From Actinomycetes bacterium (GTDB lineage Bacteria > Actinomycetota > Actinomycetes > Actinomycetales > Microbacteriaceae): DNA of 11,079 nt. This document shows positions 1 through 7,560 of the stretch, one piece after another. A program made the translations under genes and the position numbers. The notes under the pieces were generated by a model. That model searched no databases. It saw only the letters and a program-made list of their open reading frames with translations, and was not told the DNA's origin. Each line of letters starts with the position of its first letter. Position 1 is the stretch's first letter. Where the stretch lies: NCBI GenBank assembly GCA_023450335.1, contig JAEXHA010000051.1, positions 1 to 11,079 of the forward strand. The letters are read 5' to 3'.

Positions 1-669
1 GCGGTCGGCCGCGTCGCGCGCGCCGTGGGCCGGCTCACCCCCGGGACGTTCCCGGCCCGCGCTCCCGCCGCCATCACCCGTATGCTCGGCGTGCTGGCGG
101 GGCGTACCTCGGGGCCGGCGAAGGTCCTCTATCGGGTGCTCGCCACGGTCCCGCCGCTGACCGCCCGCGTGTTCGCCGCTCTGGGCGGTGAGCCCGCGGC
201 AATGGTCCGGACCACCGTCGCCGCGACCATGTCGGCCGGCGGCACGGCGGCCAACGTCTTGCCGTCGCAGGCCAGCGCGACCCTCAACCTTCGCATCGCC
301 CTCGGCGAGACGGTCGCCGGCACCGTCGCGCGGGTCCGGCGCCGAATCAACGACGCACAGGTGAGCGTAGAACTGCTCGAGGGCAGCGATCCCTCTCCCG
401 AATCCCCCGTCGACTCGGCGCAGTTCGCGCTCGTGCGCGACGCCCTGGCGGCATCCCATCCCGAGGCGGTCGCCGTGCCCTACGTCATGATGGCGGCCAC
501 GGACTCGCGGTACTTCCACCGGTTCACGCCCCACGTCTTCCGATTCGCGCCGCTGGCGATGTCAGCGGCCCAGCGGGCGGCGATCCACGGTGTCGATGAG
601 CGCGTGGAGATCAGCGAGCTCGAACGCGGCGAGCGATTCCACCGAACGCTGCTGCAACGGCTACAGTGA
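1..669 (+). CDS. M20-family metallopeptidase/amidohydrolase, C-terminal part (5' end outside window)
   Basis: The frame is open from base 1 to the TGA at 667-669, so the gene begins upstream and only about 222 C-terminal residues are visible. M20 enzymes are cytosolic or secreted zinc amidohydrolases that cleave peptides or N-acyl amino acids. The visible part contains the dimerisation ('lid') domain, with the typical run GGTAANVLPSQASATLNLRI followed by the second part of the catalytic domain. The segment ATDSRYFHRF and the late AAIHGVDERVEI are characteristic. In the family, the His of this last motif is a zinc ligand and the following acidic residue sits in the active site. The spacing and the TDSRYF motif look more like the carboxypeptidase S / PM20D1 subgroup than DapE, but this is by eye. 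The zinc ligands of the N-terminal half cannot be checked. The MFS gene follows 29 nt downstream on the same strand, so the two may be co-transcribed, perhaps linking hydrolysis to export or uptake (inference). Confidence 0.85.
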   Translation, partial: AVGRVARAVGRLTPGTFPARAPAAITRMLGVLAGRTSGPAKVLYRVLATVPPLTARVFAALGGEPAAMVRTTVAATMSAGGTAANVLPSQASATLNLRIALGETVAGTVARVRRRINDAQVSVELLEGSDPSPESPVDSAQFALVRDALAASHPEAVAVPYVMMAATDSRYFHRFTPHVFRFAPLAMSAAQRAAIHGVDERVEISELERGERFHRTLLQRLQ

Positions 670-688
670 TCCCACCCGAATCGCCTGC

Positions 689-694
689 AAGGAG
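689..694 (+). promoter_or_regulatory. Shine-Dalgarno site deciding the start of the first MFS gene
   Basis: AAGGAG lies 4 nt before the ATG at 699. It favours this ATG over the in-frame GTG at 666, which would overlap the end of the peptidase gene and has no such site. Confidence 0.7.
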
Positions 695-698
695 CACG

Positions 699-2153
699 AT
701 GTCCGCACGCGTCACGCTGGGGACGCTCGCCGGCGTCGTCGGCTTCCTCGCTTTCGTCGAGTTCACCAGCGGGGTGCTGCAGGGGTGGTACACCCCGATG
801 CTCACCGACATCGCCCGGCACCTCGGCATCCACGACGCCGACGTCAACTGGCTGGAAGGCACGCAGCTGATGCTTTCCGCGCTGGTGGTACCCGCGCTGG
901 CAAAGCTCGGCGACATGGTCGGGCACAAGCGCATTCTGCTCGTATCCACCGCGCTGACCGCCGCCGCCTCCCTCGCGCTACCGTTCACCGACTCGTTCGC
1001 GGTGTTCCTGGCCGCGTGGGCCCTGCAGGGGTTCTACGTCGTGTGGCTGCCGCTGGAGATCGCCCTCATCTGGTCGCGCTCGCGCCGCATGGACGGGCGC
1101 GCCACGATCACCGCCCGTTCGGCGGGACTGCTGGTGGCCGCGCTGGAGCTGGGCGCCATCTCCGGGGCGTTGGCCGGCGGCGCACTCATCGACGTGCTCC
1201 CGCTGTCGATCGTGCTGCTGATCCCCGCGCTGCTGGTGGTCGTGTGCTTCTTCGTCGTCCTGTTCGGCGTGCAGGAATCACCCGAGCCGACCGGCGGGCG
1301 CCTGGACACGGTGGGTCTCGTTCTCATCTCGCTCGCGTTGATCGCCTTCACCGGCGGGCTGAGCTTCCTGCGCCTGAGCGGCGTCGCCGATGTGCTTCCG
1401 TGGCTGTTGGTGGGCCTGGGCGTCCTGCTGATCTGGCCGTTCGCGGCGTGGGAGCTCCGGCATCCCGACCCCCTCATCGACGTGCGCATGTTCCGCTCGC
1501 CGGCGCTGGGCCCGGTGTTCCTGACGGCGGGCCTGTTCGGTGTCAGCGTGCTCGGCGCGCAGGCACCGCTGTCGACCTTCGCGCGGACCGATCCGGAGGT
1601 TTACGGCTACGGACTGGACACGAGCGGCTTCGCGACCTCGCTCATCATCGGCGTGTACCTGATCGCGATGATCATCGGTGCTCTGCTGTTCCCGGTCATC
1701 GCCCGCCGTCTCACCCCGCGGGTCACGCTCATCGGGGCCGCGCTGTGCGTGGGAGTCGGCTTCCTGCTGTTCCTGCCCTTCCACGCCGCCTACGCGCAGG
1801 TCATCAGCAACATGGTGATCGTCGGCCTGGGGTCGGGCGCCCTCGTCGCGGCGCTGCCTGCTGCCGCCGCCGCGGCCGCCCCCGCCACGCAGACGGGTGT
1901 GGCCACAGGCCTCACCAACTCGGTCAAGACCGTCGGCGGTGCGATCGCGTCGTGCGTGTTCGGCATCGCGCTGTTCCACGGCGCGACCGGCGCCGGGGTC
2001 GCCGCCGACGGCACGGCCGGCTCGTTCACGGGCTATCTGACCGTCTGGGTCGTCTGCGGCGTGACGGCGCTGGTCGCAGCGGTGCTGCTGCTGTTCGTGC
2101 CGAAGCAGGCCTTCACCGACCAGGTGGCGGACGCCGTGGTCGCGGTGGCCTGA
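699..2153 (+). CDS. MFS transporter, DHA2 (EmrB/QacA)-like multidrug exporter type
   Basis: This 484-residue, very hydrophobic protein has roughly 13-14 predicted membrane segments, the size and layout of the 14-TM drug:H+ antiporter (DHA2) group of the major facilitator superfamily. A motif-A-like loop, GDMVGHKR (residues 71-78), follows the second membrane segment, and a conserved late segment (ATGLTNSVKTVGGAI, about residue 400) resembles the pattern near the end of DHA2 proteins. Such proteins use the proton gradient to expel small molecules across the cytoplasmic membrane; the substrate here cannot be read. One oddity is the run of alanines just before that late segment. The ATG at 699 is chosen because AAGGAG precedes it. 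The TGA is only 3 nt from the stop codon of the convergent smpB gene, so there is no room for an intergenic terminator and transcripts from the two strands probably overlap. A different MFS subfamily is possible; the MFS assignment itself is firm. Confidence 0.88.
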   Translation: MSARVTLGTLAGVVGFLAFVEFTSGVLQGWYTPMLTDIARHLGIHDADVNWLEGTQLMLSALVVPALAKLGDMVGHKRILLVSTALTAAASLALPFTDSFAVFLAAWALQGFYVVWLPLEIALIWSRSRRMDGRATITARSAGLLVAALELGAISGALAGGALIDVLPLSIVLLIPALLVVVCFFVVLFGVQESPEPTGGRLDTVGLVLISLALIAFTGGLSFLRLSGVADVLPWLLVGLGVLLIWPFAAWELRHPDPLIDVRMFRSPALGPVFLTAGLFGVSVLGAQAPLSTFARTDPEVYGYGLDTSGFATSLIIGVYLIAMIIGALLFPVIARRLTPRVTLIGAALCVGVGFLLFLPFHAAYAQVISNMVIVGLGSGALVAALPAAAAAAAPATQTGVATGLTNSVKTVGGAIASCVFGIALFHGATGAGVAADGTAGSFTGYLTVWVVCGVTALVAAVLLLFVPKQAFTDQVADAVVAVA

Positions 2154-2156
2154 CGC

Positions 2157-2633
2157 CTACTCGCCCAGCCGGTTGCGCGTGCGCATGGCCCGTTCGGCCT
2201 CGCGCTTGTCTTCGCGTTCGCGGATCGTCTGCCGCTTCTCATACTCACGCTTGCCCTTTGCGACGGCGATCTCGACCTTCGCACGGCCGTCGGAGAAGTA
2301 GAGCTTCAGCGGCACGAGGGTGTACCCGCCGGCCGAGATCGCATGCGACAGCTTGATGATCTCGTCTTTGTGCAGCAGCAGCTTGCGGGTGCGCTTGGCA
2401 GCGTGGTTGGTCCAGTGCCCCTGCGAATACTCGGGGATGTTCACGGCGTCGAGGAAGGCCTCACCGCGATCGATGTACGCGTAGCCGTCGCTCAGGTTGG
2501 CGCGCCCTTCGCGCAGCGATTTGACCTCGGTGCCGGTCAGAACCAGTCCCGCCTCATAGGTCTTCTCGATGGCGTACTCGTGGCGCGCCCGACGGTTGGT
2601 CGCGACGACCTTCTCACCGCGCTCGCGGGCCAT
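2157..2633 (-). CDS. smpB: SsrA (tmRNA)-binding protein SmpB
   Basis: The protein has 158 residues, the normal SmpB length. SmpB binds tmRNA and delivers it to ribosomes stalled on non-stop mRNA, so that the nascent chain is tagged for proteolysis and the ribosome is freed. The N-terminal ATNRRARHEYAIEKTYEAG, the segment LTGTEVKSLREGRANLSD and the segment LVPLKLYFSDGRAKVEIAVAKGK are hallmark stretches of the OB-fold core. The basic C-terminal tail (KREYEKRQTIREREDKREAER) is the part that enters the mRNA channel. A GAGGAG ribosome-binding site (2641-2646) lies 7 nt before the ATG at 2631-2633. It is the last gene of the prfB-ftsE-ftsX-smpB block, 74 nt after ftsX. The tmRNA gene often found near smpB is not in the window, because the convergent MFS gene begins after only 3 nt. 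Confidence 0.97.
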   Translation of the reverse strand: MARERGEKVVATNRRARHEYAIEKTYEAGLVLTGTEVKSLREGRANLSDGYAYIDRGEAFLDAVNIPEYSQGHWTNHAAKRTRKLLLHKDEIIKLSHAISAGGYTLVPLKLYFSDGRAKVEIAVAKGKREYEKRQTIREREDKREAERAMRTRNRLGE

Positions 2634-2640
2634 GGCACTT

Positions 2641-2646
2641 CTCCTC
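2641..2646 (-). promoter_or_regulatory. Shine-Dalgarno site of smpB
   Basis: On the minus strand this reads GAGGAG, 7 nt upstream of the smpB ATG. It is the strongest ribosome-binding site in the window and confirms the start. Confidence 0.75.
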
Positions 2647-2687
2647 GGTCAAGCCGCGCGCCCGGATCGGCGATACGGCAGCAGGCC

Positions 2688-2693
2688 AGTCTA
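2688..2693 (-). promoter_or_regulatory. Possible -10 element for smpB
   Basis: On the minus strand TAGACT fits the actinobacterial TANNNT -10 pattern and lies in the 74-nt ftsX-smpB gap, about 55 nt before the smpB ATG. No convincing -35 is seen. smpB could equally be read through from ftsX. Confidence 0.3.
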
Positions 2694-2707
2694 GCCCAGC
2701 GGCCGGG

Positions 2708-3622
2708 TCACGCGCGCAGCCAGCGGCGGATCGCGAACCCCGCCGACAGCGCGGCCAGCAGCAGTCCGATCCCGATGATCAGCGGAATGACCACGGCCAC
2801 ATCTCCCGGGCCCACCCAACTGGTGACGAAGTCGATCCGGTCGCTGAGGTACTGGCGCACCCCGAAATGCACACCCGCGACGATCGCGCCGCTGGCCAGC
2901 AGCGACCCGATGAACGCGGCGAACACACCCTCGAGGATGAACGGTGTCTGGATGAACCGGTTGGAGGCGCCCACCAGACGCATGATCCCCAACTCGCGTC
3001 TTCGGGCGAAGGCCGACAGCCGGATCGTGGTGCCGATCAGCAGCACGGCGGCCACGAGCATGAGACCGGCGATGCCCACGGCCACGTAGGTCGCGATCGT
3101 CAGAGCCGAGAACAGTGGCTCGAGGTACTGCATCTGGTCCTTCACCTCCTCGACGCCGTCCTGCCCGCCGAACGCCTCGCCGAGCACCTCGGTCTGGTCG
3201 GGATCGACGAGATTCACCCAGAACGTCTCCCCCAGTTGCTCGGGGGTGATGAAGTCGGCGTAGTCGTCGCCGTACAGGTCGAGCACGTTCTGGTAGGCCT
3301 CGTCGCGCGTCTCGAACCGCACGTCGCGGACGATGTCGGCCAGTGCGGGGCTGTCGAGCTTGTCCTGCACAGCGGCCACCTGCTCTTCGGTGGCGACGCC
3401 GTCGGCGCAGGTCGTGGTCGTCGAGTCGGCGCGACACATGAACAGGGCGACCTGCGCGCGGTCGACCCAGTAGTCGCGCATGAGACCGATCTGCAGCTGC
3501 ATGAGCATCGCAGCGCCGACGAAGGTCAGCGACACGAAGGTCACCAGCACCACCGACACCACCATCGATGCGTTGCGACGCAGCCCCGACAGAGCCTCGG
3601 CCAGGATCAGACGCACCCTCAT
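2708..3622 (-). CDS. ftsX: Cell-division protein FtsX (permease-like partner of FtsE)
   Basis: FtsX (304 residues) is the membrane half of the FtsEX complex, an ABC-type machine that does not transport but passes ATP-driven conformational change to extracellular peptidoglycan hydrolases at the septum. The sequence shows the FtsX plan: a cytosolic N-terminus beginning MRVRLILAEALSGLRRN, TM1 at about 20-45, a large extracellular domain at about 46-172, TM2 at about 173-198, a cytosolic loop with RRRELGIMRLVGASN (coupling to FtsE), then TM3 (about 227-252) and TM4 (about 273-297). The extracellular domain holds two cysteines, C63 and C72, close enough to form a disulfide (inference). The ATG overlaps the ftsE stop as ATGA (3619-3622), indicating translational coupling. 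In actinobacteria, partners are RipC-like NlpC/P60 hydrolases, none of which is in the window. Confidence 0.96.
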   Translation of the reverse strand: MRVRLILAEALSGLRRNASMVVSVVLVTFVSLTFVGAAMLMQLQIGLMRDYWVDRAQVALFMCRADSTTTTCADGVATEEQVAAVQDKLDSPALADIVRDVRFETRDEAYQNVLDLYGDDYADFITPEQLGETFWVNLVDPDQTEVLGEAFGGQDGVEEVKDQMQYLEPLFSALTIATYVAVGIAGLMLVAAVLLIGTTIRLSAFARRRELGIMRLVGASNRFIQTPFILEGVFAAFIGSLLASGAIVAGVHFGVRQYLSDRIDFVTSWVGPGDVAVVIPLIIGIGLLLAALSAGFAIRRWLRA

Positions 3623-4656
3623 GACGTCGGCCCGACTTCGTCGTCGTCGGCGTCGAGCCCGAGTCGGTCGGCGACGCCCAGTCCGTTCAGACCGAGGCCG
3701 GCCAGGTCGACGTCGGGCGCGTCGATGCGGATGGCGCGATCCGCGGGCGCCTCGGCTGCGGGGGTGGATGCCGGGGGCTCGGCCTCGCGCGGAGTGTCCT
3801 GTGCCGGCGCGTCGGCCGGGGGTGCTGCTGCCGGCGCCGCGGCGTCCCGGGGAGGGACAGCCGCCTCGGGCGCCTCGCGGGCGATCTCACGCTGCAACTC
3901 GAGGACCGCGGTGAGGGCTGCGACCGCGGCCGCGCCCTTCTCCTGCGCCGGGGCGAGGGTCGGCAGCTGCGACGTGTCTCCGTACCCGCCGTGGTGGTCG
4001 TCGCGCAGCATCACGCCGCCGCGCAGCTCGATCACGCGCCGCTGCATCTGGTCGACGAACCCGGCCTCGTGCGTGGCCATGACCACCGTGGTGCCGCCGG
4101 CATTGATGCGGGCCAGCAGCTGCATGATGTCGATCGAAGTCGCCGGGTCGAGGTTGCCGGTGGGCTCGTCGGCCAGCAGGATCTGTGGCCGGTTGACCAG
4201 GGCCCGTGCGATGGCGACGCGCTGCTGCTCACCGCCGGACAGCTCGTGCGGCAGGCGCTTGTCCTTGCCCTCCAGGCCCACCAGCGACAGCACCTCGGGC
4301 ACCGCCTGCTGGATGAACCCGCGCGACGAGCCGATCACCTGCAGCGTGAAGGCCACGTTCTGGAAGACCGTCTTGTTCGGCAGCAGCCGGAAGTCCTGGA
4401 ACACCGCCCCGACGTGCCGGCGGAAGTACGGCACCTTCCGTGTGGAGAGCGTGCGCAGGTCGCGGCCGAGCACGACCACCCGGCCCTCGCTGGGGGTGTC
4501 CTCCCGCAGGATGAGGCGCAGGCACGACGACTTCCCCGAGCCCGAGGCGCCCACGAGGAAGACGAACTCCCCGCGCAGCACTTCGAAATCGACATCGTTC
4601 AGTGCCGGCTTGCTCGTCCCGCGGTACTGCTTGGTGACGTGTTCGAACCGGATCAT
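3619..4656 (-). CDS. ftsE: Cell-division ATP-binding protein FtsE with long C-terminal extension
   Basis: FtsE is the cytosolic ATPase of FtsEX. All ABC motifs are intact: Walker A GASGSGKS (36-43), Q-loop Q87, signature LSGGEQ (139-144), Walker B ILLADE (159-164) with catalytic E164, D-loop NLDP, and switch H196. The start MIRFEHVTKQY is typical of FtsE. The protein has 345 residues, whereas the classical protein ends near 225-230. From about residue 227 it continues in a low-complexity Ala/Pro/Glu-rich tail, ending in a short more structured-looking stretch (IRIDAPDVDLAGLGLNGLGVADRLGLD) and an acidic end. The tail is in frame, has normal codon use and is followed directly by the coupled ftsX start, so it is real coding sequence. 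It may be a tether or partner-docking arm (inference). No Shine-Dalgarno is seen before the ATG; a TAGGCT -10 box ends 9 nt upstream, suggesting a very short or absent leader. Confidence 0.95.
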   Translation of the reverse strand: MIRFEHVTKQYRGTSKPALNDVDFEVLRGEFVFLVGASGSGKSSCLRLILREDTPSEGRVVVLGRDLRTLSTRKVPYFRRHVGAVFQDFRLLPNKTVFQNVAFTLQVIGSSRGFIQQAVPEVLSLVGLEGKDKRLPHELSGGEQQRVAIARALVNRPQILLADEPTGNLDPATSIDIMQLLARINAGGTTVVMATHEAGFVDQMQRRVIELRGGVMLRDDHHGGYGDTSQLPTLAPAQEKGAAAVAALTAVLELQREIAREAPEAAVPPRDAAAPAAAPPADAPAQDTPREAEPPASTPAAEAPADRAIRIDAPDVDLAGLGLNGLGVADRLGLDADDDEVGPTS

Positions 4657-4665
4657 GGCTGTGTA

Positions 4666-4671
4666 AGCCTA
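4666..4671 (-). promoter_or_regulatory. Candidate -10 box of the ftsEX transcript
   Basis: On the minus strand TAGGCT (TANNNT type) ends 9 nt before the ftsE ATG at 4654-4656, which has no ribosome-binding site. Transcription would begin within 1-3 nt of the start codon, as for nearly leaderless mRNAs. The 91-nt gap between prfB and ftsE (4657-4747) otherwise shows no clear terminator. Confidence 0.4.
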
Positions 4672-4747
4672 AGCAGGCCGCCGCCGTTCGCCTCGCGCGA
4701 CACCCCGCGCCCCGGCATCCACCCCCGTGCGCAGCCGACCAGACGCG

Positions 4748-5860
4748 TCAGTCGTCGTCGTCCTTGCGCTTGCGCCACCGGATGCCGGCCGAGATGAGGC
4801 CGTCGAGATCGCCGTCGAAGACCGACGCGGGGTTGCCCACCTCGTAGCCGGTGCGCAGGTCCTTGACCAGCTGCTGACCGTAGAGGAAGTACGACCGCAT
4901 CTGGTCGCCCCAGCTGGCGGTGATGGTGCCGGCCAGTTCCTTCTTCTTGGCCGCCTCCTCTTCGCGCTTGAGAAGCAGGAGGCGGGTCTGCAGCACGCGC
5001 ATCGCGGCTGCGCGGTTCTGGATCTGCGACTTCTCGTTCTGCATCGAGACGACGATGCCGGTCGGGATGTGGGTCAGCCGGACGGCGGAGTCGGTCGTGT
5101 TGACCGACTGGCCACCCGGGCCGGACGAACGGAACACGTCGACGCGGATGTCGTTCTCGGGGATGTCGACCTCGACGGCCTCTTCCATCACGGGGATGAC
5201 TTCGACGGCGGCGAAGCTGGTCTGGCGCTTGTCGGCCGAGCCGAAGGGGCTGATGCGCGCGAGGCGGTGCGTGCCGGCCTCCACCGACAGGGTGCCGTAG
5301 GCGTAGGGAGCGTCGATCTCGAACGTCGCCGACTTGATGCCGGCCCCTTCGGCGTATGACGTGTCCATGACCTTGGCGGGGTAGTTGTGTCGCTCGGCCC
5401 ATCGCAGGTACATGCGCAGCAGCATCTCGGCGAAGTCGGTGGCGTCATCGCCGCCGGCTCCGGAGCGGATCGTCACGACGGCGGCGCGGTCGTCGTACTC
5501 GCCGTCGAGCAGGGTCTGCACCTCGAGCTGGTTGATCGTCTTGTCGAGAGCGGCGAGTTCGTCGCGCGCCTCGGCGGCCGAGTCCTCGTCGTCCATCTCG
5601 ACGGCCAGCTCCACCAGCACCTCGAGGTCGTCGAGGCGCTGCCCCACTTCGGACACGCGCTTGAGCTCTGCCTGGCGGTGACTGAGCGCACTGGTGACTT
5701 TCTGGGCCTGTTCGGGGTCATCCCACAGGTCGGGGGCGCCGGCCGCTTCGCTCAGTCGCGCGATCTCAGCTTCGAGCGCGGGCACGTCCACCACCGCCCT
5801 GATGTCGGCGTAGGTGGCGCGCAGGGCCTGGATGTCGGCGGAGAGATCGAGTTCGAGCAT
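4748..5860 (-). CDS. prfB: Peptide chain release factor 2 (RF2)
   Basis: RF2 recognises UGA and UAA stop codons on the ribosome and triggers peptidyl-tRNA hydrolysis. The 370-residue protein has the full class-I release factor layout: an N-terminal helical domain (about 1-115), the segment SGAGGDDATDFAEMLLRMY, the stop-codon-reading tripeptide SPF (204-206) that defines RF2 rather than RF1, and the catalytic GGQ (249-251) within SSGPGGQSVN. The C-terminal region ends in a basic, then acidic tail. The frame is continuous, so the autoregulatory +1 programmed frameshift of many prfB genes (in-frame UGA near codon 26) is absent. The ATG at 5858-5860 shares a CATG palindrome with a possible ATG on the other strand, and GGAG lies 4 nt upstream. 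It is the first gene of the prfB-ftsE-ftsX-smpB block. Confidence 0.97.
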   Translation of the reverse strand: MLELDLSADIQALRATYADIRAVVDVPALEAEIARLSEAAGAPDLWDDPEQAQKVTSALSHRQAELKRVSEVGQRLDDLEVLVELAVEMDDEDSAAEARDELAALDKTINQLEVQTLLDGEYDDRAAVVTIRSGAGGDDATDFAEMLLRMYLRWAERHNYPAKVMDTSYAEGAGIKSATFEIDAPYAYGTLSVEAGTHRLARISPFGSADKRQTSFAAVEVIPVMEEAVEVDIPENDIRVDVFRSSGPGGQSVNTTDSAVRLTHIPTGIVVSMQNEKSQIQNRAAAMRVLQTRLLLLKREEEAAKKKELAGTITASWGDQMRSYFLYGQQLVKDLRTGYEVGNPASVFDGDLDGLISAGIRWRKRKDDDD

Positions 5861-5868
5861 GACACTCC

Positions 5869-5878
5869 AGACTAACGT
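5869..5878. promoter_or_regulatory. Overlapping divergent -10 boxes for prfB (-) and MFS (+)
   Basis: In the short gap between divergent genes, the minus strand reads TAGTCT (5874-5869), 8 nt before the prfB ATG. The plus strand reads TAACGT (5873-5878), exactly 7 nt before the MFS GTG at 5886. Both fit TANNNT and they share two base pairs. Each would give a leaderless or nearly leaderless transcript, and the two promoters could not be occupied by polymerase at once (inference). No strong -35 hexamers were seen. Confidence 0.4.
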
Positions 5879-5885
5879 GGATGCG

Positions 5886-7154
5886 GTGACCTCCAGCGAC
5901 TCTCCGATCCCGATCGGCGATGTGCTGTGGCGTTTCGCACCGATGATCTACGGGCCGACGTTGCTGTTCGCGCTGGGCGAGGGGGCGGTGCTGCCGCTTC
6001 TCCCTAGCCTCGCGGCGCGGCTGGGCGCTGATGTGCCGATGGCGGCACTGGTGGCCTCGTTCCTCGTCGTCGGCCAGTTGTGCGGCAACATCCCCGCCGG
6101 GTGGGCGGTGGCCCGCTGGGGTGAGCGGCGCACGATGGCCGTGGGCGGAACGCTTGCGCTGGGCGGCGCGGCGGGGCTCGCGCTGGCACCGCACGTGGTC
6201 GTCCTGGCCGCGGCGGTGTTCCTGATCGGATTCTGCGCAGCCGCGTTCGGCCTCGCCCGCCATTCGTTCATGACCACGAGGGTGCCGCTGGTGTTCCGGG
6301 CGCGGTCGCTTGCACTGCTGGGTGGCACGTTTCGTCTGGGCATGTTCGTCGGGCCGTTCGCGGCCGCGGGACTGCTGGCCCTGTTCGCCGATGAGCACGC
6401 GGCGGCCTGGTTCTTCGCGGTCTGTCTCGTGGCGACGGTGGCGCTGGTGCTGCTCGGCCCCGACCCCGAGGCGACCGTCACCGCACCCGCTGACGCCCGA
6501 CTGACCGAAGACACCGGCGAGGCGGTCACCGGCTCGATCCCGACCCTCGAACGCGCAGGCGTGTTCCGCACGATGTGGCAGCACCGGGCGGTGCTGTCCC
6601 GGCTCGGCCTGGCGGCGGCGAGCCTGTCGGCGGTGCGATCGGCCCGCCAGGTGGTCTTGCCGCTGTGGGGCGTTTCGCTCGGGCTGGACGCCCAGACGAT
6701 CGCCCTGGTCGTGGGCGTCTCGGGTGCGATCGACTTCGCCCTGTTCTATGCCAGCGGCCAGGTCATGGACCGGTTCGGGCGGCTCTGGGCGGCACTGCCG
6801 GCCATGCTCCTGATGGGCGTCGGCTTCGGCGGCCTGGCGCTGACCCACGACGTCGTCGACGCAAGCATGTGGTTCGCGATGTTCGCCGCCGTGTCCGGGG
6901 TGGGCAACGGGTTGTCCAGCGGCATTCTGATGACGCTCGGGGCCGATGCCGCGCCGCAGAGCGACCCGGCGCCGTTCCTCGGGTCGTGGCGCACGCTGTC
7001 GGATACCGGTGGCGCGCTCGCCCCGCTCATGCTCTCCGCCGTGGCGGCGCTGGGCACCCTCGCCCTCGCGTCGGGCGTGATGGGGCTGATCAGCGTGGCG
7101 GGCGCCGCCGCGTTCTGGCGGTGGGTGCCGCAGTTCGTCCCGCGCGGGCGCTGA
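5886..7154 (+). CDS. MFS transporter (12-TM type)
   Basis: This protein of 422 residues from the GTG at 5886 has about 12 hydrophobic segments in two halves of six, separated by a hydrophilic loop at about residues 195-235 (the acidic stretch around LTEDTGEAVTGS). This is a standard major facilitator superfamily layout. A motif-A-like loop, GWAVARWGERR, is at about 72-82, and its second-half counterpart, GQVMDRFGR, follows about 200 residues later. Substrate and direction cannot be read. The GTG is preferred because a TAACGT -10 box lies 7 nt upstream, as in leaderless transcripts. An in-frame ATG at 5859 would give nine more residues and overlap the prfB start codon. An open frame runs back to 5814 but lies antisense to prfB. 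It is divergent from prfB and convergent with the Tad remnant (gap 7155-7175, no hairpin seen). Confidence 0.85.
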   Translation: MTSSDSPIPIGDVLWRFAPMIYGPTLLFALGEGAVLPLLPSLAARLGADVPMAALVASFLVVGQLCGNIPAGWAVARWGERRTMAVGGTLALGGAAGLALAPHVVVLAAAVFLIGFCAAAFGLARHSFMTTRVPLVFRARSLALLGGTFRLGMFVGPFAAAGLLALFADEHAAAWFFAVCLVATVALVLLGPDPEATVTAPADARLTEDTGEAVTGSIPTLERAGVFRTMWQHRAVLSRLGLAAASLSAVRSARQVVLPLWGVSLGLDAQTIALVVGVSGAIDFALFYASGQVMDRFGRLWAALPAMLLMGVGFGGLALTHDVVDASMWFAMFAAVSGVGNGLSSGILMTLGADAAPQSDPAPFLGSWRTLSDTGGALAPLMLSAVAALGTLALASGVMGLISVAGAAAFWRWVPQFVPRGR

Positions 7155-7175
7155 CCCCTCGCCGCTCCCGACCCG

Positions 7176-7560
7176 TCACCCGAGGGCGTTGCGGCTGGTG
7201 GCGGTCGCCTGCAGCGGGACGCCGTCGGGAATGAACAGCGTCAGGACGGGCGGGTGCCAGGTGGTCACGACGGTGACCCGGGCGGACACCCCGTCGGGGG
7301 TGCCCGCGGCGGTCAGCTGCACCTCGGGAAACGAGGCGACGATGTCCGCCGCCTGCGCGTGCACCCCCTCGTCGGTGAGCAGCGCGGTCGACGTCCCGCC
7401 GTCGGTCGACAGCACGAATCCGTCGGCGCCGGCCAGTGCCGCGGCGTCGGCGACGGCGTCGGCCCGCTTCTGGGCGACGTACAGACTCGTCGCATCCGCG
7501 CACACGAGCACGAGCACCAGCGCCAGCACGACATAGCCGAGCGTGAGTAGCAGCACCGTG
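7176..7560 (-). pseudogene. TadE/TadG-like secretion-cluster protein, N-terminus lost at an insertion junction
   Basis: The remaining C-terminal part of about 128 residues begins STVLLLTLGYVVLALVLVLV, a single membrane segment of the prepilin/TadE kind. CADATSLYVAQKRADAVADAAALAGADG then follows, the typical amphipathic region of the actinobacterial TadE/G-like proteins ('helicase/secretion neighbourhood TadE-like', Rv3654c-like). In the family these have a short charged N-terminus, then G-S-x-x, then the membrane helix. Here the sequence upstream of the Ser/Thr-Val is not tad-like. On the minus strand it runs into the antisense of the ORF at 7558-8013, whose own coding pattern is clear. About 10-20 N-terminal residues, the start codon and the ribosome site are therefore lost. 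A GTG at the Val of STVLL, or an ATG at 7659-7661 in the foreign DNA, could still start translation, but no ribosome site was found. The neighbouring Tad genes are also missing or truncated, so the protein is probably non-functional. Confidence 0.7.

Noticed and set aside
1790..2029. Long open frames opposite the first MFS gene and in other frames of most genes
   Set aside because: They are shadows in high-GC DNA. Their translations are Arg/Pro/Ala-rich without domains, and the sense-strand genes have clear family motifs.
2154..2156. tmRNA (ssrA) gene next to smpB
   Set aside because: Only 3 nt separate smpB from the convergent MFS gene, and no tRNA-Ala-like acceptor or tag-peptide sequence was seen.
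4657..4680. GCTTAGGCTTA before ftsE as an iron-regulator (DtxR/IdeR-type) operator
   Set aside because: It resembles a short direct repeat rather than the 19-bp palindrome of such operators, and there is no iron-related gene next to it.
5780..5790. Programmed +1 frameshift site in prfB
   Set aside because: The prfB frame is continuous from ATG to stop, with no in-frame UGA near codon 26, so the autoregulatory frameshift is absent.
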